Part shown: positions 1 through 13,737 of the stretch, in pieces
Numbering within the stretch: the first letter of the stretch is position 1
Layout of the letters: each line of letters starts with the position of its first letter
Program-made: the position numbers and the translations under genes
Notes under the pieces: generated by a model
What the model was told of the DNA's origin: nothing
The model's input: only the letters and a program-made list of their open reading frames with translations
The model's database searches: none
Origin: Lathyrus oleraceus
Lineage: Eukaryota > Streptophyta > Magnoliopsida > Fabales > Fabaceae
Direction: 5' to 3'
Assembly (NCBI RefSeq): GCF_024323335.1
Contig: NC_066584.1
Location: 434,219,408 to 434,283,407 of the forward strand
Length of the DNA: 64,000 nt

Positions 1-1262
1 ACCTCTAAGGTCATCGTGGTAAACAAAAATACATACTAATCAGGAATCTATATGCACTGATGTGTTCCACTACTTTCTAAATTACATGGAACATATTTAA
101 ACTTCATAGTTTTTGAATATTCCTTACACCAAAAAGATCAACAAACATGATTATAACTACATATCAGGCTCCACCAAAACTTTTGTAAGGCGAGTACAAA
201 CATTAGTAACAGAATTCCAAAATTGATGGATCATAACATGGATATTCACTAGCTTAGATAAATTCTGATATTTATAGATTTCTACCCATAACATCTCGTA
301 TAAGAGAATGTTCATAATAAAATTATTTTGATGACCTGAATCCTCACAACATTCCTCACTGCGTCTGAATTCAAGATAGGTCTCTAGGTCCAATGTGTTT
401 CGTACTCTATATATATCATGTGTCTATGAAATCCATATTTTTCTACTAGAACTAACTAGAATGGATTAAAGAACTAAAAGACTACCTCTCCAAAAAGGTA
501 GTATTTGTCAATGAGAAGGAATTTAGGAAGGTACAAAGAGTTGATGTCCATTACTCTGTCATAGTGAATTTCTTTGCATGAATGGTTTAGGTTGACCTCT
601 ACTACAATGCTTAGAAGATACAGATACATAATACATATTGAAAAAGAATCTTGAGGGAGTATAAGAATTCACCCTAGATCTTGATAATTTTTATTTTTTA
701 ATTTAAATTATTAGAATAATAAATACAAATCACACGTACAAAACTTATCAAATTATGTGACTACTAGGATTCAAGCCCAGGTCCCCATGACCACAACACT
801 GTTTTCTTACCACTAAACTACAACCACAAGGGTGATGAATATTTATGTAATTATTATAACAAAAATTAAAATTTTTATGATTTTGGTGAGAATTATGCAC
901 CATGTAATTAAGATAATATTTTAAAGAAACTAATATATTAAATATTAATCAATTGTAACATGTTATTTGTATAAGTTTGAAAATTATTATAAAGGTATAG
1001 GTTAAAGCTTCTTATCCCAAAATGTGTCTTAAATTAGCCACATAGAAAGTTCACACTGAAGAGTATATCATGAGCCGAAAAGTGAGTCTAAGGGCACTGT
1101 TTGATGTGTCAAACTCATTATTACAAGACAACACACTGTGACATATCACCTCTAAGGTCATTATGGTAAACATAAACACCTATGTATCAGGTATCTAGAT
1201 GCACTGACGTATTCTCTGAGTTTTCTAACTACATGGGACATATTTAAATTTCATAGGTTCTA
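1..1262. repeat. Left part of a degenerate host tandem-repeat array
   Basis: No gene is visible here. The stretch is AT-rich and is built of segments that recur in the same order right of the transposon nest. Examples are the segment at about 114 (also near 55129 and 56131), the one at about 483 (near 55590 and 56274), the one at about 710 (near 56400) and the one at 1146 (also at base 1 and near 56917). Removing the Athila-like insertion and one TSD joins base 1262 to 54826 in an uninterrupted copy, since the sequence around 55828 shows the unbroken version. After that removal the period is roughly 1.0-1.5 kb. The origin of the array is unknown. Short reading frames here carry no recognisable domain. 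Confidence 0.75.
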
Positions 1263-2147
1263 TGATGACTTCTTGGCAAGTGTACTGATAGTGTCGCAGT
1301 AATAAAAGATCGAATCCACAAGGAATATGTTCGAACAAGCCAATAATTATGCAATGTAAAGGAAAAACAGTAAATGGGGAGGGGGTCAGGTTTTTAAATC
1401 AAATTACGAGTTTGAAACATAAGTAATTAAGATGGTTAGGTTATGTATTAGAATCCCCTTATCCTCTCTTGTTGATGTATGATGCCTTATATGAATGGTC
1501 TTATCCTTATAATCTCACGACGAATTACCAGAACCGTTATAGTCGATCCCTCACGAAATAGCTCACTAACCATTAGTCGAAGCTTTCTATCCATAATCCG
1601 CCAACGTAAGCATGGTTTGGTGATGTACAAAATGTTAATTCCCTATGCCACTACTCGGGGTCTCCTATCCCTATTCAACCAGCGTAAGTAGAACAATTGC
1701 CCTAGGTCCAACACATAGGCTAAGGGTCAGTGATCCTTATGTGTCCAAAATTAGATTAATAGAGTATCTCAAATAAAAAGCATTAAGATTAAGTAACAAC
1801 TGAATAAAATCATAATTCAAAGGATTTATACAAAGTCAAACCAACATATAATACCAATAAGATTGAATAAGGTTCATCATCATACAACCTAACCTAGAGA
1901 AGCTTAGCTACTCATTGTGAAAATAACAATAGCAATTGAATAAATAATAATAGCATATGAATTCCCTTGAAGGATTGGCCTCGAATGACTTCTAATGCTT
2001 TAAAATTCACCCTTTGATGCTGTAAAATTATGCTCCTAGTGCCAAATTTTGTAAACCTTCTAAAAGTGCAGAATTTCCCCTCTTAAAGATGTCAGAATGG
2101 ACCAAAACACGTCAAAAAAAGGCCCCAAAAAGTGACCATCTTACGTG
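1263..2147 (-). repeat. Athila-like 3' LTR, first part (885 bp)
   Basis: This matches 53679 to about 54563 of the other LTR, including the stretch about the fixed word GGCAAGTGTACTGATAG near the left end. It stops at 2147 where the outer Ogre begins; the last five bases, ACGTG, are the Ogre TSD. In the sense orientation this is the downstream end of the element. The small open frames inside are not coding. Confidence 0.92.
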
Positions 2148-5100
2148 TGTAAGACCCCAATTTTGGCCCTAAGGTCTCTCATGGCATCATAACATTGCAT
2201 TTGCAAAGCCTCAAGGATCATGAGCATCTTGGTTCCCTTTGCCTTTGGGTGGGACCACTTGTGAGTTGGTTTGAGATCACCAAGCATGCTTGAATTTTAT
2301 ATTATTGTTTTTCTCATTTTATTTACTAACCAAAAGCACAAAAATATGTCACTAACATTTCTTGTTTGTAGCTTGAGCAATCACAAGGTCTAAAAGCTTC
2401 TAGGAGATCCTTTGTGCAATGAAAAGGTCAGGAGGAGATGAAAGCAAGCATGGTAATGGTTCCCAAAGCTCCCATCCATAAAATATGCCTTCCAAGTATC
2501 TCAATTCATCATTTTGATCAAAGCAAGTCAAGGGGTTTGAGGTTTGTTTCCCAAGGAAACCCTAATTCATTTGTTCATCAATTGTGCCTTGCTCTTGAAG
2601 CAACCTCAACCCATGGTCAAATACAATCAATGGAAGTTCTTTTGTTCATCATTTCATGCATATTTGAACTTGTTTGAGTGCCCTCAATCATCAATTCATC
2701 AAGGTATGAGTTTTGGACTTGAGAAGTTGATCAGTCAATTCATATGACTATCTTGAAATACACTGAGACCTAACTTTTTATGTGTTAGTCAAATGGAGAT
2801 GATCCCAAGAGCAAAAATGTTCTTAAGAACAACCTGAACAACTTTAATGTTCATCCAAATTTGATTTGAATCTTGGAAGATCATCATCCATTTCAAGACA
2901 TTATAGGTCATTTTGACTAAAACCCTAATTTTGGGTCAACTTCCCAAGCCCATAACTCATTCATTTTGCATGATTTTGAGGTGGGACCTAATGAATTGGA
3001 AAGATTATTGTGTCCACTTCAAATGTTATGTTTAGAAAAATTTCAAAATATCAAAAGAAATACATGTGATAATGCAAAACATTATAGGTCACTTTGGGCC
3101 AAATGCATTGAAATGTGAAAAAGTCCAACTTCAAGTGCCCATAACTTCTTCATTAAAAATCCAAATGATGCAAACTATAAGTCCAAATTGATTTTCTTGA
3201 AAAGATCTACAACTTTCATGTTGAAGATTTTATCATTTGGTGCTTGTATCATTAAGACAGAAGGGCTTTAACATTGGCCAAATTTGGAAACTTCACATAT
3301 GCATGTTTTGCACCCTACACTTCAAGCTCAAATTTCACTAATTTCCAAGGCCCAATTGGAATTTTGATCAACATAGCATTTGTTCCTTATGCAACAAGCT
3401 TTCTAACCATTAGTCATAAGGTAGCATTTGGAGTTTGGAAGCACCATTTTCGAAGACATGAAGAATTAAGTGCATTTTGTGAATTTCAATTCAAATTGCC
3501 ATGCATGAGCTGATTACACTTGATGTACACGTCCATTTGCATTTCACATGAACTCAGCAGGTTGTTTCAGTCTTCATTGAGCCTTCCACATGATCATACA
3601 AGCCCATGCAATGCAAAATCCATTTGCCATGCACACGAGTTAGCTCATGCATTCAGCTCTCTCCATCTATAAATACCTTGCCATAGCTCTTCAATTCTCC
3701 AACCTGAAGGCGCCTGAAATGCTGCAAGACTGAATCCCTAGCCATACCTAAAGGAACAAGTTCATTTTTCTCCAAAAAATTCAGATCTGAAATTCAATTG
3801 CATTTGGTTGAATTTTCAGATCTAAAGTTCCTAGACCTTCATCATTTGATCTATTGGAGTTTCTGTTTGCAAAAGGAACCAAAGAGAGTGACTCAATTCT
3901 TCACAATCCAAAGGTTTTGCTCCACTGAATTTTGCTTCGAATCTCATCATACTTTGCTCCATTTGCCTTGATATTGTGTTGTCTGAAGTCCTCTCTATAG
4001 AGTCATCATTATTGTGTGCTTAATTGTTGAAATCGAGCAAGTTCAGTTGAACACCACCAAACTTCCATCTCTGATTTCTCTCTTAGTAGGAATCTAGAGT
4101 GGAAGTGAGTGGCATAGGAGTGATGTACATCACTTCAACTTTCGAATGGTGCCTGGATCGTTCATTTTAGTTAGCATTTGAACCTCTGTGTTTTTTGATC
4201 TTCGCCGGAGCTTACCGGAGAAGACAGTGGCGCTAGCCACTGTCTCATTTCCAGATCAATTGTGAGCCCTTGGATATAATCTCCAGTTTATATCATAGCC
4301 ATCAGATCTTATGACTTTATTAAATGCAAGGTGTTTCTCATTGACTTGGACTCATGGTGAGCGCGCGCTTGTGGACCATTAAATGTGCCAGGTCAATTAA
4401 TGAGATTCCATCCAACGCACGTGGTTTTTTCTATTTTCTTATTTAATCCATTTTATTTATTTTATTTCATTTTATTTCAAAAAATCATAACTCTTTCATT
4501 TTAATTCCAAAAAATATGGTACCAATTGCATTATTTCTCTTTTAATTTCTAGTTTCTAAAAATGATTTTTAATATTTTTTATTTTATCATTTTCTATTTT
4601 TTAATAATTTTCTCTTTTCTGGTTATTTTTAATTCATTTTAAATAGTTTTTGATATTCAAAAAATACAAAAATATTTCCTCAACCTCTTTGAATGATGAT
4701 GGATCTATGAAAAATATTCTCATAAATTTATTAGTTGATTTGAGATTTATTTGAGATTTTAGTTCAATTAGGTTATTTTTCTTCATTTTTAATTGACTAA
4801 AAATAGTTTCAGACCTTTAAAAATGCTGAAATTTTGTGCCAAACTTTGTTTGACCTTGTTGAACTTGGGATAATTCACTTGGACTTTTCAAAGTTGATTT
4901 GAAGTGAATTTGAAGTTTGACCTTTCTTTAATATTTTAATTCAAAATTATTTTCAAATATTAAAAATGCCAAAAATATTTTGTTTATTTCTTGACTTCCA
5001 ATCTTCATCCCACTTCTGTTTTTTATGGTTTGACCTTGATCTTCCCTATCTTTGGTCAACATTGATAGATTGGTACATTCCATTTCATCTAATGCACTTT

Positions 5101-7073
5101 ATTTTCTTCATTTCCATTATCTTCTTCTTCTTCTTCTTTTCCTTTTTTTGATCAATGAGTTAAAGGTTGATAAGTTAGCATTGATTAGGGATGTTTAATC
5201 TTCCTCGATTCAAATCTAATTCATCTTGATCAAATGATCAAGTGAATGGCTTTGCATTAAGGATAGATTGCTTTCTAAATCATGCAATTAAACCAATACA
5301 AGATCATTTCTCTTCTACTTTTTGGCATGGCAAGTTGTTGGAACTTGGTTCACTAATCAAGACTTCTAACTTGTGTTGTTGCCTACATTATTATTGACCG
5401 GCCTCAGATAGTTGTGACTTCTACATAAGTCCAATTACGATTGCTTAACATAGCGCTAAATTTGCCTTATGGCACACTAACTACTAACATTAACCATTAA
5501 CCATTAACATTTACCTTTTGCTCTTTACATTTATGCAATTTATTATTCTTGTACATATTATTCATTTGCTTTTCCCTTTGCTCACTTGAGCACATGTTTA
5601 TGTTAATGCAATTTTCCTTTTGCTCACATAAGCACATAATTGTGTATATATCATTGTGTTTGTGTTTTATTTTGATTGTTGTGGACCAAATGCAAAGAAA
5701 TGAACAATTGGACTTAGACTTTAGGACTTCCCCTATGCAAATTTGGAGTCAAAGAGCAACTAGGTATTGAGCCTTTAGAGTGCTTTAAAAGTCAAAGAGC
5801 AACTAGGCATTGGGCCTTTAGAGTGCTATAAATGTTGAAGAGAACTTTGAAAGAACCAATTTCTAAACTCCTTCTTGTCCATTCTTTGTTTGTTGATAGA
5901 ACTTTTTGATATGTGTGTTCTTGTGCTAGGAATTCCAACATTGAGCCAAATTGAGGAACCATTGCCATAAGCTTCTAAGAGAGAGAGATCTAAAAGCCAT
6001 TGGAAGATTTCTAGGAGCTTGTTGTGATTGTGTGCTTGATTGCTTGAGTATATGCTTATCTTGCTTGCATATTCCAAAGGATGGGAGCTACTTGGATCAT
6101 CAATATGATCTCAAGAGAGGAACTCTATTTGTGGTCTTACTTCTTATCCCTTACCTCTTGTATGATTAGGATTTTAGCCATTCTTCTTCTTCCCTCCACT
6201 CTAACCCAAGCCAAAACTTTTGTGCAAACATTTAACACTTGTTTTCAAACACTAGAAACCTAAGCCTTATGCTTTTGATTTTCAAACTTTATTTTCATAA
6301 CACTTATTTTGAATTGAACTTCTAAGTCAGCTTTAACCATATTTTGTACATACTTTTCATTGGTAAATATAACCCATTCAAATGTCTTTTGTGGTTTCAA
6401 TGGCCACTTTCTTATCAAAACTTTTTCATAACCTTTAGTTATTAGGTTTGAGTTATCCTTGAGGTAGATGTAATACTCACATATATCCTTAGTGATGGAT
6501 AATGAGTCTTCCATACTTATTATAGGGTTAACCCCTCACTAGCATGTTGAAGCTATCCTCACATGGTGGATTTGTGGTTTTTAGGTTGAGTTTTATCCCT
6601 TGGATAACAAAAGACCTTAAGGCTTTTGGACCAATCAATTCACCAACTAATTTTTGAGATTTTTACCCCGAACTACGAGGTTTTGATCCTAATCTTTTTA
6701 AGATGGTACGTAGGCAATGGGTTCATCCATCCAAACACAAAATGTAAATAAACTTGTATATTCTTTCCTCATCTCTCCAATCATGTTTGCACAAATAAAT
6801 TTTCACAAAAATACCAACCTTACAACCAATATGAGAAGGGCTTCCTAGGAGTACCTAGGATGTTTTGGGTGCTTAAAACCTTCCCATTGCATAACCAACC
6901 CCCTTATCCAGATCTCTGACATTTTTACTAGTTTTTTATTCGATAAAACTTTTAGGTTTTTGTTCGCTTTCTAACCATTCCTTTGGATAAATAGAAGTGC
7001 GGTGGCGACTCGACTTGTATGGTTTACCTTGGATTTAGTCAATATCTCTAATGGTAACGAATATTCCGCTACA
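2148..7073 (+). repeat. Outer Ogre 5' LTR (4926 bp)
   Basis: The LTR begins TGTAAGACCCC and ends CCGCTACA, and is colinear with 44708-49619 at a visible divergence of a few percent. A TATA box at 3668-3675 puts U3 at about 1.5 kb, leaving an unusually long R/U5 of about 3.4 kb. The terminal 250 bp hold a conserved Ogre block, with GGGTGCTTAAAACCTTCCC near 6868 and a second PBS-like word at 7003-7011. Open frames of 60-80 codons occur here and in the other LTR but resemble no protein and are treated as chance. Confidence 0.97.
3668..3675 (+). promoter_or_regulatory. TATA box of the outer Ogre 5' LTR
   Basis: TATAAATA follows a pyrimidine-rich stretch (CTCTCTCCATC) and is conserved at 46227-46234 in the other LTR. 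It is the only classical TATA box noticed in the LTR. Transcription would start about 30 bp downstream, near 3700, but the start site is inferred only. Confidence 0.7.
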
Positions 7074-7079
7074 GAAAAG

Positions 7080-7099
7080 TGGCGACTCTGTTGGGGATC
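7080..7099 (+). other. Outer Ogre primer binding site
   Basis: Six bases (GAAAAG) after the LTR end lies TGGCGACTCTGTTGGGGAT, which starts with TGG as expected for pairing with a tRNA 3' CCA end. Ogre elements are reported to use a tRNA-Arg type primer; that assignment is from knowledge of the family and was not checked against a tRNA set. The region from 7100 to 7995 is the untranslated leader before ORF1 and shows no coding potential that I can support. Confidence 0.85.
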
Positions 7100-7995
7100 A
7101 TTTGCCTAGTGGGTTTTGCCTACTTTTCATATTTGTTGTATTGTTGTGTATATTGTTTTGTAACATATTTTTGTGCAATTTGGGATTACTGTATTGTATG
7201 TAATCATTGAATTGCTTGAATATTAATTACTTGTATGCTTGGTGATCTTGGTGAGATGAGTTATATACCCGAACTCGAGTGCACTTAGGATAGGAGAGTG
7301 GCATAGTCTTGTTGACTTGTATGGAGTTATTCCTTAGCAAGTTGACTTGCAAGCCCATTCACTTGGTGGAGGTCATGTTGGGATCAATAATGTCACACAA
7401 GTAGTCGTGGTTAGACATTACTCTTTCCAATATAGACCTTAGAAGCCAAGGACCTTAGTTTACCAAGCCCATCTTGGCATATTCTTAAGATGTAGTGCGA
7501 AAGTCGTTCAAGTGTAAGATTTGATACGATTGTTACGTGATACTACACTCATAAGAGTCTCTCTTGAGAATATTTTTGGATTACGAGTAGTCGTTTCTCC
7601 GATAATATCCAAAAGATGGGATGATGACTATGGGAACCTCTTGTAGAACATGTTTGGCAGGTTTAAACCCTAGTACACTCTCTTTTGGGTGGTTCCTAAC
7701 CGAGAATCCATGCTCGTGACTTGCAACAAACCCTTGATTCATGGTTGATCCGTTCATGTATCCTTAATATCAATGGAACTTGGGTGTTGATAAGGTGTAA
7801 ACCATAATCCACCAAAATGGATGATTGATATTAAGGATGACACGAGCCATCCCATGACCTTTGTTTGATGTGCTTTGCTGGATCCTTGAGTGTGATTGTT
7901 GCATCCATGCATCCATGCACCCATTTGCATCCATATCATCAAGACAATAAGAAAATTTCAAGGAATTTAAGAGGTCTATTTGCAAATTTTCAGAC

Positions 7996-9017
7996 ATGGA
8001 AAGACAAAGAAGGAATACGAAGAAGTACAGTTTCAGACAACCAGACTTAAAAGAGCTAAGGAATTTGACATCCTATGTATTAAATCCCTTGGGTTTCAAG
8101 GCTCGTTTTGGGAAGCTTCTTTCTCTTCTGACTACTCAAGTGGAAGAAGGATTGATGAGTGTATTGGTGTAGTTTTATGAACCCTTGTACCGTTGCTTCA
8201 CTTTTCCGGATTTCCAACTTTTGCCTACACTTGAGGAGTATGTCTACCTTGTGGGAATACCTATGCTAGACCAGTTGCAATTCAGTGGCTTAGAGAGTAT
8301 TCCTACTTCTCAAAAGATAGTTGATATGTTGCATATAGATGAAGCTCTGGTTGGTGCTCATATGACTACCAAAGGTGGAATTCAAGGTCTCCCTTCTGAG
8401 TTTCTCGTTACTCAAGCTATTATGTATGGGAAGGCCATGAGTGAGGACGCCTTTGAGGTCATATTTGTACTTCTCATCTATGGGCTAGTGTTATTCCCCA
8501 ACATCGACAAGTTTATGGATGTGAACGCTATTAGGATTTTCTCTACTCTTAATCCCGTTCCGACTTTGTTGGGTGACACTTATTTTTCTTTGCATATGAG
8601 GAATGAAAAGGGTGGTGGTACCATTGTATGTTGTTTGCCGCTGTTGTGCAAGTGGTTTATTTCGTACTTGCCGCAGACGGTCGCCTTCAAGGAGAACAAA
8701 GGATGTCTACGTTGGTCCACGAGACTTATGTCTCTCACCAATGATGATATCTTTTGGTACAACCGTGTGTATGATGGTGTGCAGATTATCGACTCTTGTG
8801 GTGAGTTCATCAATGTGCCTCTTCTTGGTACATGTGGTGGGATTAACTACAACCCTGATTTGGCACGTCGTCAGCTTGGGTTCCCCTTAAAGGATAAACC
8901 TAATAACATTCTGTTAGAGGGTGTGTTCTTTCAGGAGGGTAAAGATCCCCAAGGCTTGAAGGGCAGGACGGTCCGCGCTTGGCGCAAGATCCATAAGAAA
9001 GGAAGGAATGAGCTAGG
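7996..9017 (+). pseudogene. Outer Ogre ORF1, 5' part (split by the inner Ogre)
   Basis: The frame opens at an ATG at 7996 and runs to 9017, where the inner Ogre interrupts it inside a glycine codon. It resumes at 32710 and ends at 33139. Joined across the insertion it would span 483 codons plus a stop. One internal TAG at 8170-8172 lies in otherwise continuous coding sequence and looks like a CAG-to-TAG change, and the open stretch resumes at once with the conserved-looking segment containing FPDFQLLPTLEEYVYLVGIP. ORF1 upstream of gag is a hallmark of Ogre; its function is unknown and I see no enzymatic motif. It resembles plant mobile-domain-like proteins only in general style. This copy is doubly inactivated. 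Confidence 0.85.
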
Positions 9018-9540
9018 TGTCACATCGCGAAAAACAACCGGCGGGAAAAGACACAGAGTCGCCACCGTGCGTTATTTATCCCAAAGGAGGGAAAGGAAAT
9101 GCTCGAAGTAAACCTGGAAAGGAAAGGAATGGTCTTACGACCAGAGATTGCAAGGTATGGGAGTCGGTTACGCAAGGGGAAGGTATTAGCACCCCTCACG
9201 TCCGTCGTACTCGACGGGATCCACGCTTAAAAGAATAGAAAAAGGTTGCTGATAAACTGCTCAAAGAAATGCACAAACTGGAATGAAACACAGGCGAAAG
9301 AAGACGGATGAAAGGGACTCGGCAGGATGTCGCATCCTGGGCCTACGTAGTTTGTCAGAAACAAACATCAGAGTCGACGTAGTTCGGGGAAATGGGAAAC
9401 ATGCTCGCTAGGACATCGCATCCTATGCATGCGTATCTTCTCTAACCAGAGTAAGAATCAGAGCACTCGTAGCTCGGCTAACGCATGCCAAAATAAAACA
9501 CTGAAAAGAGACACTGAGACGTCAAAAGAAACACACAACA

Positions 9541-9835
9541 GGAAACGGAATGCCAATCAATGGTCTTACATCGAACTCCGAACAACAAACACAAACAGGA
9601 AACAGACTGCCAATCAATGGTCTTACATCTGACTCCGAACAAACAACAAACAAACGGGAAACCGAATGCCAATAAATGGACTTACATCAAACTCCGAACA
9701 AACAAACGACAACAGGAAATGGAATGCCAATAGCTGGTCTTACATCCAACTCCGAACAAACAAACGACAACAGGAAACGGAATGCCAATAGCTGGTCTTA
9801 CATCCAACTCCAAACACACACCAAAAGAAGAAGGT
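9541..9835. repeat. 58 bp minisatellite in the inner Ogre LTR
   Basis: Five direct units start near 9541, 9599, 9657, 9715 and 9774. Each contains GGAAACGGAATGCCAAT followed by TGGTCTTACATC and a CTCCGAACAAAC linker. The same array is present at the corresponding place of the other LTR (24789-25080), so it predates this insertion. In element sense it lies in the downstream third of the LTR. Confidence 0.85.
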
Positions 9836-12625
9836 TGAAAAAGAAAAAGAGTGCCCGGAGAGATCTCGCTCAATCTCCTGCCTACGTATCTCATCTGGTA
9901 TGAGAATCAGGGCGACGTAGTTCCCCTTAACAGGGGAGAAACTTTCTCCTAACCAGAGACCAGGGAGATAACAGACTAATAGGGAGACTACGACTTGAGC
10001 CTAAAAGTTGTCATGCAAACGATCCCTAAATTGAGGTCTCTAATCAGAACCTAACTCGCACAGGAAGCAAGCTAATCACACAGCAAGTAAACATCAATCA
10101 CAGGTGAACAAGTATCACACTCTATATGCAAACAAGCGGCTCATACAAGGCTGGGCTTTAGTCAAGGGGTCATATCAACCTCGACAAACAAGCCAACACT
10201 GTAGGGGTATGAAACTCTTAACCTCTGACATTGACCGTCAGGGTGAGCAAATGAAAGGTAATGAGGGTTGGACCTCATAGCTCTTAACCCGGGCCTGGGT
10301 GAGCTTGAATCAATGAAAATGTGGGGATCCAGAATGAGGGACCTTACTCCACTTGACTGACTCTATATACAAGGATCTTGGGTTAGGTTCAAGAGCATCA
10401 GCATGGAGTGCGAGCATAATGAACGACTCAACGACTAACAGGGGATTGATTCCTAATCCCTTCTATCTGTCAATTGCCTCTTCACTTAGGAGGACTTAAC
10501 AAGTAGCATGCCTCGACAAGGAGGTCTTCAGCACAAATATAAACAATCACAGTCATTGCCTCTTAAGGAGGACTTCAGCCAAATGCCTGCCAAAAGAAAC
10601 GACAGGGCTTCCAGACTACATGGAGTTAGAGAATGATTACCTAGGTGGTATACCAACCACAACCAAAGCAAAGCTAAAGCGAGAGCTAAAAGCGACTAAT
10701 GTACCTGTACAAAAGTCAAACAATTCAATATAGTATTCAGACAAATCCAACAGACAATCAACAGTGGTTCTTCAATATGTACACAATACAAGTCCTATGT
10801 GTAAACAACTCAAGTGAGTTCATCATCAATGAACCTACAACACAAAAAAGGTTAGAGGACAAAGTAATTTGCATCTCATGAAGTGAGACCAACATCAACC
10901 ATTAGTATTAGATGCTTGAACCTGAAATGCAAAGCTCAAAAGGTGAGTACAAACCACTAGTGCAAAGACTAGGGTCAAAGGCAAAGCAAAAAGTCAAAAC
11001 AGAAGCTAATATTCCACACGAAGCACCTTTAATCAAGCAAGAACATGTCCTAAGAAGGATCAAAGTCAAATCATAGGGAAAGGTCCTCACATGATCATGA
11101 TAAAGCAAGAGCAAGCAAAGGTGATCAAAATTGGACATCAAGAAGAGAAGTTCCATATTAAAACAGAAATGAATCCAATGATCATAAAAAATTTCATGTG
11201 ATATCAACATGTTAAACACATGCCTCATGCCAAAATTTAGGACCATAAGAGATCAAATGGCATGTCAATGAAAATGAACAAAAGCATCATCCAAATGTGT
11301 GACACAAATTGTCACACCATGTATTCATGTGTCTAAAACAGAGATGGAAAATGCTAAAAATGCCAAACAGAAGCCAAAAGATCATGTTACATGTTATGAA
11401 TGAGCATGTCAAATTTCAAGGCAATTGGATCAAATATGAACATTTCACAATCAATTGAATGAAGCATGTCAATTTTGCATACATGTTCAATCACACAAAC
11501 ACATTTAAAAATCCAGCCACAATAAAATCAGGCAAATGACATCAAAAAACAATATACATCACAACAATCATGTGGAAAAAAGTTGCATTCAATTTGGACA
11601 ATTATACTATTTTTTATGATTTTTGTAATTTGATGAATAAAAAAAGAAATAAAGTTGAAAAGCAATGGAAAATATTATTGGACATGAAAGGGAAACATGC
11701 ATCAGGGAGGATCGAACCAATGCCTATGAGGTCACTACTAGCACGCTCAGGAAGATTAATTGGAATTTGGAAAATATGCATAGCGCTGGAATCGAGCCCA
11801 GGAGCAAGCGGTCACAAGCGCATTCAAGGCCAAACGCTGCGTTTGGAGGTAAGTGAAAAATTAAATGGCTTTTTTCACACGCCTGGGCCAAGGATCGAAC
11901 AGAGGATGGAACGGTTAACGCGTGCGCTGTTGAAAACCCTAACGCCTGAACCAGATGACCGGAACAGTGTTCCCGGTCATCTTCTCCGGCCATACTCCGG
12001 CGAGCATCATCAATAATTTTTCCAAAATCAAGCATGGCATATATGGTTGGAAAGGTCTCGTTGAGAGGAACACGAATATCCTAATCAAACAACCTAAAAC
12101 TCCCTAGATTCTCTGGATCGAACGAAAGAAAATTCATGCACCAAACTTTAAATCCATGTAACTCATTCAATATTCATCCATTTTTAATTCTACAACTATC
12201 ATAATCATCAGCATTCAAAGACCTACAAGATCATGGCAATAGAATTAAGAATAGTGAGATTCGATTTCTAACCTCTTTGAAGAGCAGTGACCTGATTTCT
12301 TGGATTCAAGCTTCAACAATGTCCAGATCCACTCCTAAGCTTGTGTATGGAAGCTTTATGCACGAATTGATGCTTGAATCCACTTGTATGCAGCTTAATC
12401 TTCAAGTTCCATGTTCATCTTCAAGCTTGGTGTGTGCATGATCCTTGTCCAATTTCTTCAATCCAGTGCTTGATTCCTACTAAATGATGATCAATGAACA
12501 CGAATATGCAAGAAAATTGAGGTGTTATGTGAAGAATTTTCAAATTTGGAATGAGAGAATTTTTGGAGGGAAATGAGATTTTGAGATCTAGAATGTGTAA
12601 TCTGAGCAAAACAATTAGGATTATC

Positions 12626-12633
12626 TATTTATA
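12626..12633 (-). promoter_or_regulatory. TATA box of the inner Ogre 3' LTR
   Basis: On the minus strand this reads TATAAATA followed by GATAATCC. It lies about 1.0 kb into the LTR from its sense 5' end at 13620, and inside the segment that is triplicated in the other LTR. Confidence 0.65.
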
Positions 12634-13620
12634 TCACCTGTTAATTATGCTGCTAATCACAATTAGGCTTGGCTAATGGAAATTTAATGAGAAATGAGGT
12701 GTATGACCAAAAATGAAAAATGAGGGTGCATGGAGATTCCACACGTGAACAGTGCACATGCAAGGTGTACTTTCACTTAAAATCATCCAATGAACAACAT
12801 AGAAGTGGAATTTTGCACATATGATTCACCAATTTCAAATTATGCACTTTCCCTCCAAAATGTACTTGAATGGACAATTGATCATGTGATTTTATTTTAT
12901 GCAATGCAATGATGGATTTGAAATCTCTTGGTCATGACAAGCAATTTGCAAAAAGAGTGACTCAATTTGGAGTTTTGTAGCAAAAGTTATGGCATGTTGA
13001 ACTTCCATGCACACTTGGTGATCATTTGCTCATAACTCTTCAACCATTCATCAGATGCTCATGATCTTGGACTTTTTGAAAAGAGGAGAGAAAGATCTTA
13101 AACTTTCATGTTGACCAGAATTTCATTTGAAGCTTCTTTGATGTTGGAAAGTCAAGTTGAATGTGGTCCAAAACTTGCCATTTTTGGAAACTTGGAATTA
13201 CAGATCACTTTCCATTTTTGGAAACTTTTAATCTGGCTTCAAATTCTTCAAGGTATGTGTTTGACATGATGAATAAGCCTCTTTTGGACATGAATGAAGT
13301 GTCTCAAACCATTTCTCCACCTCAAATCCCTTAGTTGACTTTTAGTTGACTTATATGGGCCTCAGAAGACCTAAAAATGCACTGATGACTTTGGACCTCT
13401 ACAACTAGGTAAAGTTGCTGCAAAATGAACCTTGGCTCATATAAGCTTTTTTTAGAATAATCATGTGGCCTTCATCTCAAGGAAATACTTGCTCTTTTGC
13501 ACTGAGGAATTCTCTTGATGCCAGTGCTGACTGCCAAGATGCAATGCAATATGTAATGTTAAAATGACCTAAAAAATGAAATGAATGCATGAATGGGGGG
13601 TGCAAATTTGAGGTGCTACA

Positions 13621-13635
13621 GCTTCCCCTATTCAA
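13621..13635 (-). other. Inner Ogre polypurine tract
   Basis: The minus strand reads TTGAATAGGGGAAGC directly before the 3' LTR start TGTAGCACC. Position and purine content fit the primer for plus-strand DNA synthesis. The outer Ogre has a related AAATAGGGGCATC in the same place. Confidence 0.85.
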
Positions 13636-13737
13636 TCCACTGGGAACCTGAACGGATGAGAGCAGCGGCTATCAGACTTTCAAGGTAAACAGGGATTGAA
13701 TACCAAAAGAACCGTAGAATTTGCACTCTGCAGGCGA

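Larger units (their letters stand above)
9018..13620 (-). repeat. Inner Ogre 3' LTR (4603 bp)
   Basis: This is colinear with the other LTR (24266-32704), which reduces to 4602 bp when two extra 909/908 bp units and the solo LTR with its TSD are removed. It carries only one copy of that unit (12029-12937). The end at 9018-9240 contains the conserved Ogre terminal block (rc of GGTGCTAATACCTTCCCC near 9180). No gene is present. Frames at 9429-9903 and 11570-12035 are products of the minisatellite and of unbroken non-coding sequence. Confidence 0.95.

Noticed and set aside
2438..6514. Frames of 60-84 codons in the outer Ogre 5' LTR, seen again in the 3' LTR
   Set aside because: Presence in both LTRs only reflects duplication of the LTR. 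They overlap on both strands and show no domain or favourable start.
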